Below are positions 1 to 6,337 of a stretch of DNA of 21,253 bases, piece after piece. Below the pieces are notes generated by a model, which made no database searches, was not told the DNA's origin, and was given only the letters and a program-made list of their open reading frames with translations. A program made the translations under genes and the position numbers. Position 1 is the first letter of the stretch. Each line of letters opens with the position of its first letter. The stretch covers positions 1-21,253 of the forward strand of contig CAZBLP010000036.1 in the NCBI GenBank assembly GCA_964492825.1, in the 5' to 3' direction. Source of the stretch: CAZBLP01 sp964492825 (GTDB taxonomy: Bacteria > DYJV01).

Positions 1-1033
1 CTACTTTTGTAAATTCTCCTGCAGAAATATCTCTTGGAACAAGTGCATATGTAGCTGCAGATGCAGGATATATTTTAGAAACAATACCTTCAAATTCTTT
101 ATTTCCATATGAATCTACAGTAAAGTAAGCTTTACATCCGGGTTTTATTCCGTTTAATTTTGTCTCTTCCAGCAGAATTTCAACATAGAGATTTTTTTTA
201 TCCACCATTGAGTAAACAGGATTGCCGCTTTTTATGTTCATTCCTATTTCAACATATTTTTTACCAATGAATCCGTCAAATGGAGCATAAAGTTTGCAAT
301 AATTTACAGAGTGAATCAAATCTGTTTTTTTAGCCATAAGCATTTCAATCTGTTTGCTAATTGAAGACATTTCTTTTTTTAGTTGCTCTACATTTTTAAA
401 TTCCTGTTGAATTAATTTTATATTATTTTTAGCTATATAGATTTGTTGAGCCAAAGCTTTTTTCTCAAAAATAAGAGAATTTTTCTTATCTTTCAAATTT
501 TTGGCTTGAGTTTCCACTTTTTCATATACTCTTTTGGCCACAGCTTTTTTTTCATATAAATTTTTATATCTTTTATAATCTCTGTTAGTCTGAACAAGAG
601 AATTATTTACCATGGAAATCCGGTAGGTGATTGACATTAATTTTTCCTGTAACATCTGAACATTTTTCTGAGCATTCTCTTTTTTAATTTTTAATTCTTC
701 ATTTACTTTATCAATTTGAATATTAAGTGCTTTTCTTTTTTCTTTCAATGATTCTATTTTTTTTACAACCTCTTTTAAATTTGTGAGATAATCAACAGGG
801 TCAATTTCAGCAAGTAAAATTCCCTGTTTAACAAAATCCCCTTCTTTGAAATAAAGTTTGGATACTTTGCCTTTAATCCGTTTAAAACTTACATTTGTGA
901 TTTTATCGCTTCGAATAAACATAGCATCGGTAGTTGCATATTTTTTTGAGAAAATGTAATATTTATAACCTGCAAAAAGAAAAAGCAGAAAAAATAAAAA
1001 TAATATTAAAATAGCAACCTTTTTTTTATTCAT
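1..1033 (-). CDS. HlyD/EmrA-family efflux adaptor (partial, C-terminus off the left edge)
   Basis: Periplasmic adaptor that would link an inner-membrane drug transporter to the TolC-type channel encoded just upstream. 344 codons are visible. There is a short basic N-terminus, one membrane anchor at about residues 6-24, a first biotinyl-lipoyl half (reading GDFVKQGILLAEIDP), a long helical hairpin rich in Lys/Glu/Gln, and a second lipoyl half (YAPFDGFIGKKYVEIG). The last visible residues, RDISAGEFTKV, match the EmrA/HlyD beta-barrel segment before the usual VQR.PV.I, so probably only a few tens of residues are missing. The ATG at 1033 overlaps the tolC-like stop by 8 bases (ATGAATAA), which implies translational coupling. 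The single N-terminal anchor without a lipobox favours the EmrA type, so an EmrB-type MFS pump may follow beyond the edge. Family call is firm; substrate is unknown. Confidence 0.9.
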   Translation of the reverse strand, partial: MNKKKVAILILFLFFLLFLFAGYKYYIFSKKYATTDAMFIRSDKITNVSFKRIKGKVSKLYFKEGDFVKQGILLAEIDPVDYLTNLKEVVKKIESLKEKRKALNIQIDKVNEELKIKKENAQKNVQMLQEKLMSITYRISMVNNSLVQTNRDYKRYKNLYEKKAVAKRVYEKVETQAKNLKDKKNSLIFEKKALAQQIYIAKNNIKLIQQEFKNVEQLKKEMSSISKQIEMLMAKKTDLIHSVNYCKLYAPFDGFIGKKYVEIGMNIKSGNPVYSMVDKKNLYVEILLEETKLNGIKPGCKAYFTVDSYGNKEFEGIVSKIYPASAATYALVPRDISAGEFTKV

Positions 1034-2327
1034 AATTTTTTCCCTCTCTTCCTGTAACTCTTTCCAATAAAAAATATTTTTTTAACACATTGAAATAATT
1101 AGTTTTCTCTTTCATTAAAGCATCGGTTTTCAGAGCTTCTGCATCTAAAACATCAGTGTTGTCAGAAAGTCCTTCTCTATATTTCAGGTTTATTATTCTG
1201 AAATATTCATTAGCACTTTTTACTGCACTTTTTGATACTTCAAGATTGGAAACAGCTGTTATATAATCTTCATGAGCTTTTTTCACACCCAGCAGTATCT
1301 GTGACAATATATTCTTTTTTCTGTTTTTAATTGCGAATTTTGTTTGTTTTAGAGAATTTATTTCATCTATGGCATTAGTCCAGTTGAGATTAAAAGACAG
1401 AACGGTTTGCAATAAAAAATTATCTTTATCATTTAAATCTTTTTCAGCATTTGAATAATTATATCCGCCTATTACAGCTAATTTGGGTTTTAATTCAGAA
1501 CTTTTTGTTTTAATAAAAGAATCCATTTGATTGATTCTGTTTTGAAATTCTTTTAATACAGGCCTGTTTTTTTTTGCCAAATTATACAATTCGGACAATT
1601 TAATTTTTTCTTTTATTTTTATATTCAGTTTCTCCACTTCATATGAGTTGTCAGCGGATTTACCCATTATAAGAGAGAGATTTGTTTTGGCTACTTTAAT
1701 GCTGTTTCTGATGCTTGTAAGCTTTTGTACAGCTTCTTTTACTTTTACATCTGTTTGAAGCACGTCAATATATGGCACAAGCCCCTGATGATAAAAATCT
1801 TCTGCGTCTTTTTTATGTTTTTTTAAGGATTTTAAATGTTTTTCAGCAATTTTTTCAAGTGCTTTTAATTCGAGAATATTAATATATGAAATTTTGGTAT
1901 TGAAAATAATATCCAACTTGGTTTCTTTAAGTTGCTCTTTTTTTATCCGAATACTGTTTACAGCAGCATCTATGTTCCCTGAAATAAGGCCGCCAGTGTA
2001 AAGCGGAAGTTTTATGCCTGTTGTTACTTCAACATAGTCGTTTTCGCTAATTTTTATTTCCTGCTCTCCTAATGGAGTGGAAAAAGATATAGATTTGTCA
2101 TTGTCAAGATTGGTATATGTTGATTTAAAAAAGAAAGAGGGCATTTGAAGAGATTTGGCAGCTTTTAATTTATAATTGGCAGATTGAAGTTCATATTTTT
2201 TTGAAATAATTAAATAATTGTAATTTAATGCATTTTTGACAGCTTCATCTAATGTTAACGCAGAGATGTTAACTTGAGAAAATATTAAAAACAGTAAAAT
2301 AAAATAAGATTTTGAATATATTTTCAT
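1026..2327 (-). CDS. TolC-family outer membrane efflux protein
   Basis: Outer-membrane channel of a tripartite exporter. The 433-residue product has a signal peptide (basic start, hydrophobic core, likely cut after VNISA at about residue 23) followed by LTLDEAVKNALNYNY, the typical opening of outer-membrane efflux protein repeats. The body is two long helical repeats; the second includes the segment YREGLSDNTDVLDAE, the usual TolC-family pattern before the last helix. The length fits the family (about 420-490). The gene lies 13 bases after the tetR-like stop and overlaps the adaptor gene by 8 bases, so all three should be on one transcript from the tetR promoter. The substrate cannot be read from the sequence. 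Confidence 0.92.
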   Translation of the reverse strand: MKIYSKSYFILLFLIFSQVNISALTLDEAVKNALNYNYLIISKKYELQSANYKLKAAKSLQMPSFFFKSTYTNLDNDKSISFSTPLGEQEIKISENDYVEVTTGIKLPLYTGGLISGNIDAAVNSIRIKKEQLKETKLDIIFNTKISYINILELKALEKIAEKHLKSLKKHKKDAEDFYHQGLVPYIDVLQTDVKVKEAVQKLTSIRNSIKVAKTNLSLIMGKSADNSYEVEKLNIKIKEKIKLSELYNLAKKNRPVLKEFQNRINQMDSFIKTKSSELKPKLAVIGGYNYSNAEKDLNDKDNFLLQTVLSFNLNWTNAIDEINSLKQTKFAIKNRKKNILSQILLGVKKAHEDYITAVSNLEVSKSAVKSANEYFRIINLKYREGLSDNTDVLDAEALKTDALMKEKTNYFNVLKKYFLLERVTGREGKNYE

Positions 2328-2340
2328 TAAAAAAACTCCT

Positions 2341-2895
2341 TTATTTTTTCCCGTTCAAAATATTAATAGCATCTTTGATTTTGTTAATTACTGAATCTAT
2401 TTTCTTATTTTCATAAAGAATATCCTGTTCAATGATTTCCTTTAAAAATCCTGATAAAATGGAAGATTTGACTTCAATTTGATTACTGTTTTTTAACTCT
2501 TTTCTGTAATATGATTTAAAGAAATTTTTAAAGTTTTTCTTAAAATTAAAGTATAATTCCTGAAATTCGTTACCGCTGCTAATAGCCTCAAATAAAAATA
2601 CCTTGGAAATTTTTTTGTATTTATAAATTCTTTTTATGAATACAATTATTATTTCAGATAAGATAAATCCTTGAGAGAATTTATCATTTAAAATGGATAT
2701 TGTTTCATTGTGAAGCATTGATAAAATCAGCTTAAAACAGTCATTTTTACTTTTGAAGTAAATATAGAAAGTTCCTTGTGCAACACCTGCTTCTTTCACA
2801 ATGTCAGATATTTTTGTTTGCCAGAAGCCTTTATTGGCAAAAATTTTAATAGCGGCATTTATTATTTTTTCTTTTGTGGTTTCTGACTGACTCAT
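2341..2895 (-). CDS. TetR/AcrR-family transcriptional repressor of the efflux operon
   Basis: Ligand-responsive DNA-binding repressor, 184 residues. The N-terminal helix-turn-helix is clear at about residues 8-53: IINAAIKIFANKGF, then KISDIVKEAGVAQGTFYIYFKSK, the TetR signature. The C-terminal ligand and dimer domain is divergent, as is normal. It is first in an operon with a TolC-type channel and an EmrA-type adaptor, so it most likely represses them and itself and is released by an exported compound. A perfect inverted repeat (TGACTGA-CTCA-TCAGTCA) lies across its start codon. No Shine-Dalgarno sequence precedes the ATG at 2895, and the best -10 element ends only 5 bases before it, so the message may be leaderless. 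No better upstream start is in frame. Confidence 0.92.
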   Translation of the reverse strand: MSQSETTKEKIINAAIKIFANKGFWQTKISDIVKEAGVAQGTFYIYFKSKNDCFKLILSMLHNETISILNDKFSQGFILSEIIIVFIKRIYKYKKISKVFLFEAISSGNEFQELYFNFKKNFKNFFKSYYRKELKNSNQIEVKSSILSGFLKEIIEQDILYENKKIDSVINKIKDAINILNGKK

Positions 2896-2901
2896 CAGTC
2901 A
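2884..2901. promoter_or_regulatory. Predicted TetR-type operator
   Basis: TGACTGACTCATCAGTCA has perfect 7-base inverted arms (2884-2890 and 2895-2901) around a 4-base centre. The 18-base size and TGA...TCA ends fit known TetR/AcrR-family operators. It covers the repressor start codon and touches the likely -10 element, so binding would block initiation of the tetR-tolC-emrA operon. The match to this particular repressor is inferred from position. Confidence 0.75.
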
Positions 2902-2930
2902 TAATTAAATAAATTTTTTTAAAATGTCAA
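2901..2930 (-). promoter_or_regulatory. Predicted sigma-70 promoter for the tetR efflux operon
   Basis: Reading the minus strand, a perfect TTGACA (2930-2925) is followed after 18 bases by AATTAT (2906-2901), a 4/6 match to the -10 consensus. An alternative -10, TTTAAT (2909-2904), matches 5/6 but with a 15-base spacer. With the first choice, transcription would begin at about 2894-2896, on the start codon itself. Confidence 0.5.
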
Positions 2931-2949
2931 TATATTTTATTTGTGAGGT

Positions 2950-2965
2950 TGGCATTAGATTTGCT
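2950..2965 (+). promoter_or_regulatory. Predicted sigma-54 promoter for the fliE/fliF/fliG-like genes
   Basis: TGGCATTAGATTTGCT contains the invariant GG and GC of a sigma-54 promoter separated by exactly 10 bases (GG 2951-2952, GC 2963-2964) and fits TGGCA-N-TTGC well. Sigma-54 control with an enhancer-binding activator is common for flagellar basal-body genes. Transcription would start near 2976, about 240 bases before the first large gene. No enhancer site is recognised. Confidence 0.7.
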
Positions 2966-2992
2966 CACTTAAAATAAAAAGAGGAGGTCATT

Positions 2993-3115
2993 ATGTTAGT
3001 AATGATATTATTTTTGGAGAAGTTTCCAATGTTAACATGTGGTTTTGCAACAGTTAATAATAATTTTCTTATAAAAAAGGAGATGATTGGAATGTCAAAG
3101 AGAGGTTTTCCTTGA
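2993..3115 (+). CDS. Possible 40-residue leader peptide or small protein
   Basis: An ATG at 2993 is preceded by GAGGAGG at 2981-2987, six bases away, the strongest ribosome site in this area. It opens a 40-codon frame starting MLVMILFLEKFPMLTCGF and ending KRGFP. The first third is hydrophobic; I recognise no family. It sits between the predicted sigma-54 promoter and the fliE-like gene and overlaps the left arm of the 12-bp inverted repeat, so translation could affect folding of the leader. A second ATG at 3092, preceded by AAAGGAG, lies in the same frame near the end. It could equally be chance, or a decayed gene start. Confidence 0.35.
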   Translation: MLVMILFLEKFPMLTCGFATVNNNFLIKKEMIGMSKRGFP

Positions 3116-3150
3116 ATATTAATAGTCAAATTATTGTCGTTGCAAAACCA
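3040..3150 (+). repeat. 12-bp long-range inverted repeat in the fliE-like leader
   Basis: TGGTTTTGCAAC (3040-3051) is exactly reverse-complementary to GTTGCAAAACCA (3139-3150). Inside these arms, AATAATTT (3059-3066) pairs with AAATTATT (about 3129-3136), extending the helix with a small asymmetric internal loop. The enclosed sequence holds the end of the 40-codon mini-ORF. No uridine tract follows, so it is not a simple terminator. It looks like a structured 5' leader or small RNA; no known riboswitch class is recognised. Confidence 0.55.
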
Positions 3151-3216
3151 AAGTAAAAGTTATGGCAGATTAAGCTATAGAAGTTTTAATATTTATTAAA
3201 ATGGGAGGGAGATAGA

Positions 3217-3609
3217 ATGATTGATAAAGTTCATGGCAAACATACAGCAGAGAATATTGAATATAAGTCAGAGAATCGAAAAGATGGCAAATCTTTCAGT
3301 CAAAATGTTAACGGTTTTGCTGATACATTGAAAAATTATGTAAAATTGAAAAATTATATAGAAATAGAGAGTGTCAAAGATAAGCCTGGTAAAGAAAAAC
3401 CTGTTGGGCAGGCAAAAAGGAAATCTGTTGAAAAATTTTTAGCAGAAGATGACAAAGATGTTAAAAACATAACGATTCCAATAGAAAAGGAAGATGTTTT
3501 ATTGCAGCTTTTTAATCAAATCAGAAATGAAATAATTGAGGCATACAAAGAAATAATAGTGAGAAATCAAATTGAACTGAAAAGGGATGGTAAATGCCTG
3601 AATTTATAA
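3217..3609 (+). CDS. FliE-like basal-body adaptor protein, extended
   Basis: FliE joins the MS ring (FliF) to the rod in flagella. This 130-residue protein matches FliE at its C-terminus: VEKFLAEDDKDVKNITIPIE, then LLQLFNQIRNEIIEAYKEI. That corresponds to the FliE pattern with conserved RN.....AY.EI near the end. An upstream segment, SFSQNVNGFADTLKNYVK (about 26-43), resembles the FliE N-terminal helix. It is longer than usual FliE (about 100) because of a Lys/Pro/Glu-rich linker at about 50-70 and a short tail after the motif (IVRNQIELKRDGKCLNL). The ATG has AGGGAG upstream. It overlaps the fliF-like gene by 16 bases. The FliE call rests on the terminal motif and the gene order; it is probably a paralogue rather than the main FliE. 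Confidence 0.72.
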   Translation: MIDKVHGKHTAENIEYKSENRKDGKSFSQNVNGFADTLKNYVKLKNYIEIESVKDKPGKEKPVGQAKRKSVEKFLAEDDKDVKNITIPIEKEDVLLQLFNQIRNEIIEAYKEIIVRNQIELKRDGKCLNL

Positions 3610-4595
3610 ATACGGTTCTGAATAAACTGAAAAAAACAGAATTACCATATAAAGTGTTAATGATTTCAGGAATGATTTTGGTTTTAAGTTCTGTTGTATT
3701 GGCAAAGGATTTTAAAAATTCCAATACATATGCAACTTATCATATTTCTGAATCTCAAGCAAAAGAAGTTGCTGATTTTTTAAAAAAACATGGAATAGAA
3801 TGTGTAATAAATGAAAAAAAAGGGTTAATTGAAGTTCCCAAAGATAAGATGGAAAAAATTAGAACGCTGCTTGCTCAAACTGGCATTTTTTCAAAGAACG
3901 AAGTTGGATTTGGAATATTTGATAAAGAAAAATCGGATAACACGGAATTTCTCCAACATATAAATTATATTAAGTCAATACAGGAAGAATTGGCAAAGTC
4001 AATTGAAACAATCAGAGGCATAAGGTATGCAAAAGTTTATATTGTGTTACCTGAAAAAATTTTATTAGAAAAAAGTGAATATCCTGCAACAGCTTCTATT
4101 ATTATTAGTTATGATGCAGGAGTAAGAAAGCTGTCAAAAGAACAGATAAAGGGAATTGTAAATTTAGTTGCAAATTCCGTGAAAAGTTTAAAACCGGAAA
4201 ATGTAAAACTTATAGACAATTTTGGAAATGTTCTTACAGATATTTTAAAAAAAGAGAAATCAGATAAAATATCAGAAAAATTGAGTTACAAAAGAAAAAT
4301 TGAACTAATAATGGCATTTGCAAAATATGGATTAATAATATTAGTAATTGTAATTTTATTCATAATTGTTTTAAAACCATTTCTGAAGGTTGTTTTGCAA
4401 ACAGTTAAAACACCGGAAGAATTGCTTAAAAATACTCCGTTGCAAGTATCAGAAATTGGTAAAGAGGAAAAAATCAAAAAAGAGTGTAACAAAGAAAAAC
4501 CTGCAGACAGTCCAAAAGAAATATTGACTGGTCTGATTAAAGAAAATCCGCAAGAAATTGCAAAGCATGTTCAAAGATGGATAAGGAATGAATAA
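3594..4595 (+). CDS. Short FliF/YscJ-family ring protein lacking the RBM3 region
   Basis: MS-ring-type membrane protein of 333 residues; canonical FliF has about 530-560. In order: a membrane helix at about 20-37, a first ring-building motif at about 44-110 (YHISESQAKEVADFLKKHGI, VPKDKMEKIRTLLAQTGI), a second at about 118-215 (NYIKSIQEELAKSIETI, AKVYIVLP, IKGIVNLVANSVKSL, VKLIDNFGNVL), a short charged link, a second helix at about 245-262, and a cytoplasmic tail ending LIKENPQEIAKHVQRWIRNE, the typical FliG-binding end of FliF. The roughly 200 residues that normally form RBM3 and the beta-collar are absent, leaving an SctJ-like periplasmic core with FliF-type anchors. SctJ is a lipoprotein and this has no lipobox. 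The reading frame is intact. ATG at 3594 has AAAGGG upstream; its stop overlaps the fliG-like start by 1 base. Confidence 0.88.
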   Translation: MPEFINTVLNKLKKTELPYKVLMISGMILVLSSVVLAKDFKNSNTYATYHISESQAKEVADFLKKHGIECVINEKKGLIEVPKDKMEKIRTLLAQTGIFSKNEVGFGIFDKEKSDNTEFLQHINYIKSIQEELAKSIETIRGIRYAKVYIVLPEKILLEKSEYPATASIIISYDAGVRKLSKEQIKGIVNLVANSVKSLKPENVKLIDNFGNVLTDILKKEKSDKISEKLSYKRKIELIMAFAKYGLIILVIVILFIIVLKPFLKVVLQTVKTPEELLKNTPLQVSEIGKEEKIKKECNKEKPADSPKEILTGLIKENPQEIAKHVQRWIRNE

Positions 4596-5539
4596 TGCCT
4601 TTTAAAGATGTTTCAAATAGAATGAGCAAAAGTAAAAAGATAGCAGCTATTATTCTTTCTCTTGACAATGAAATAGCATTAAAAGTGCTGAAATATCTGG
4701 AAGAGGCAGATTTGAGGATACTTGGCAATGAAATGACATACATAATGGATAAAATTACTCCCAATGAATCAAATAAATATATAGAGGAATTTTTAAAAGA
4801 ATTGGAAAATAAATCCAAAATAGGTGCCTGTTTAAGCAAAGAGCGTTTTAATAAATTATCAGATGCTGACCCGAAAATGATTGCAAAATTTCTTCAAGAG
4901 GAACATCCTCAGACCATTGCTGTTATTTTGGCGCATTTGAACAGCGCCCATGCAGCAAAAATTTTGTCAAATTTACCTGAAAATCTTCAAGCAGATGTTG
5001 TTATGAGAATAGTGAAGTTGGAAACTGTTTCATCTGAGGTTGTAAATGAATTGGAAAAAGCTTTGGAAGAGGAGATTAAATCAACTGTTAAAGCTGAAGG
5101 GTATCAAATTGGCGGAGTTGAGCCTGTAGCTGAAATTTTAAATAATATGCCTAAAGCATTGGAAGAGAAACTAATAGTTTTAATTGAAGAATCTTACCCT
5201 GAAATAGCTGAGAAGATTAGAAAAAAAATATTTGACTTTGAAGATATTATTTTTTGTCTTGAAAATAAAGATATTCAGACAATTCTAAAGGAGGTTTCAA
5301 GAAAAGATTTGCTACTGGCATTGAAAACAGCCACTGAAGAGGTTCAAGAAAAGATATTAAAAAATGTGCCGCAAAGTTCTGCTGAAAAAATTAGAGATGT
5401 TCTAAAAATAATAGGACCTGTGAAATTGTCAGATGTTGAAAAAGCTCGGCAGAATATTATTGAGATTGCAAAAACATTGGAACATAAAGGCAAAATTGTT
5501 ATAGTAAAGGAGAAAGATTGCTCTAATGGTGACTGGTAA
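4595..5539 (+). CDS. FliG-like switch protein
   Basis: Cytoplasmic ring protein that in flagella binds the FliF tail through its N-domain and meets the stator through its C-domain. At 314 residues it is slightly shorter than usual (about 330-345). All three domains are seen: the N-domain (KKIAAIILSLDNEIALKVLKYL, about 14-35), the middle domain with the EHPQT signature at 103-107, the GG hinge at 173-174, and the C-domain (FDFEDIIF at 213-220, then LLALKTATEE, IRDVLKIIGPVKLSDVEKA). By alignment to E. coli FliG from memory, Lys264 and Asp288 are kept (K244, D268), Arg297 is Lys (K277), while Arg281 and Asp289 become S261 and V269, so the torque surface is only partly kept. It is translationally coupled to the fliF-like gene. 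No fliH, fliI or other flagellar gene follows. Confidence 0.9.
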   Translation: MPFKDVSNRMSKSKKIAAIILSLDNEIALKVLKYLEEADLRILGNEMTYIMDKITPNESNKYIEEFLKELENKSKIGACLSKERFNKLSDADPKMIAKFLQEEHPQTIAVILAHLNSAHAAKILSNLPENLQADVVMRIVKLETVSSEVVNELEKALEEEIKSTVKAEGYQIGGVEPVAEILNNMPKALEEKLIVLIEESYPEIAEKIRKKIFDFEDIIFCLENKDIQTILKEVSRKDLLLALKTATEEVQEKILKNVPQSSAEKIRDVLKIIGPVKLSDVEKARQNIIEIAKTLEHKGKIVIVKEKDCSNGDW

Positions 5540-5586
5540 CAACATTATATACGGAAAATTTTGAAATTATTCCAGTAATAAATTTA

Positions 5587-5615
5587 TTGACTTTTTAGAT
5601 AGTTACATATATAGA
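5587..5615 (+). promoter_or_regulatory. Predicted sigma-70 promoter for rpsU-yqeY
   Basis: TTGACT (5587-5592) and TATAGA (5610-5615) are each 5/6 to consensus and separated by exactly 17 bases. The predicted start near 5622 lies about 30 bases before the rpsU GTG. It separates this housekeeping unit from the fliG-like gene. Confidence 0.7.
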
Positions 5616-5652
5616 ACAGAAGTAGCTTATATTGAAGGGGGGTGTTTTAATA

Positions 5653-5862
5653 GTGACAGGTATTTATGTTAATGAAAATGAGCCTATTGATATTGCATTG
5701 AAAAAATTCAAGAAAGTATGTGAAAGAGAAGGTATACTTACAGAACTCAAAAAAAGAGAGTTTTATGAAAAGCCAAGTATTAAAAGAAAGAAAAAAGCTA
5801 TTGCTGCAAGGAAAAGACTATTAAAGAAACTTAAAAAGTTAGCAATAAGAGGTGAAATATAA
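5653..5862 (+). CDS. rpsU: 30S ribosomal protein S21 (bS21)
   Basis: Small-subunit protein near the anti-Shine-Dalgarno end of 16S rRNA. From the GTG at 5653 the product is 69 residues: IYVNENEPIDIALKKFKKVC, then a GILTELKKREFYEKPS segment, matching the bS21 pattern (ENEP..ALRRFKR...G...E.R.REFYEKPS), and a strongly basic tail. An in-frame TTG at 5632 would give 76 residues but lies before and partly merges with the purine block GGGGGG (5637-5642), which is better read as the ribosome site for the GTG about 10 bases later. The stop abuts the next start, so the two genes are coupled. Confidence 0.92.
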   Translation: MTGIYVNENEPIDIALKKFKKVCEREGILTELKKREFYEKPSIKRKKKAIAARKRLLKKLKKLAIRGEI

Positions 5863-6309
5863 ATGTCTTTAAAAGACAGATTGCAATCAGAATTAAAAGA
5901 AGCATTAAAAGCAAAAGATAAAGTTAAGTTAGAAACAGTCAGAGCGATTATTAATGCTGTTAAAAATCAGGAAATTAACAGCAAAGCAGAGCTTGATGAT
6001 TCTGCAATAGAAAAAATTATTTCAACGCTTGTTAAACAGCATAAAGATTCAATAGAGCAGTTTAAAAAAGGCAACAGAGACGATCTTGTTAAAAAAGAAG
6101 AACAAGAATTAAAAATCCTTATCTCTTTTTTGCCTGAGCAGTTAAGTGAAGAAGATATTAAAAAGGTTGTTAAAGAAACCATTGCTCAGTTAGGTGATGT
6201 TTCTCAGAAAGATTTAGGCAGAGTAATGAAAGCAGTTATGCCTAAATTGCAAAATAGGGCAGATGGTAAACTTGTCAATAAAATTGTCAGAGAAAATCTC
6301 TCCAAATAA
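5863..6309 (+). CDS. yqeY: GatB/YqeY domain-containing protein
   Basis: 148 residues, the usual YqeY length. The start LKDRLQSELKEALKAKDK and the following ETVRAIINAVKNQEI are characteristic, as are EEQELKILISFLPEQLSEED and the C-terminal LGRVMKAVMPKLQNRADGK. The fold is related to the tail domain of the GatB amidotransferase subunit and is thought to be tRNA-related, but the stand-alone function is not settled. It directly follows rpsU, a common arrangement. Its start codon touches the rpsU stop, with AGAGGTG inside rpsU as ribosome site. A strong terminator follows. Confidence 0.9.
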   Translation: MSLKDRLQSELKEALKAKDKVKLETVRAIINAVKNQEINSKAELDDSAIEKIISTLVKQHKDSIEQFKKGNRDDLVKKEEQELKILISFLPEQLSEEDIKKVVKETIAQLGDVSQKDLGRVMKAVMPKLQNRADGKLVNKIVRENLSK

Positions 6310-6311
6310 TT

Positions 6312-6337
6312 AAAGGGAAGGGCAACCTTCCCTTTTT
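6312..6337 (+). terminator. Rho-independent terminator after yqeY
   Basis: AAAGGGAAGG and CCTTCCCTTT form a perfect 10-bp stem with a GCAA tetraloop, followed by a run of Ts. It lies between the convergent yqeY and ftsK ends and reaches the ftsK stop codon. The minus strand also has a T-rich stretch after the stem, so it may work in both directions. Confidence 0.92.

Noticed and set aside
5540..5586. Weak A/T hairpin after the fliG-like gene as terminator
   Set aside because: The arms have a mismatch and no U-tract follows; I cannot support a terminator there.
5632..5652. Upstream TTG start for rpsU giving 76 residues
   Set aside because: It lies at the purine-rich ribosome site that best serves the GTG at 5653, and the extra residues do not fit bS21, which normally begins a few residues before the ENEP motif.
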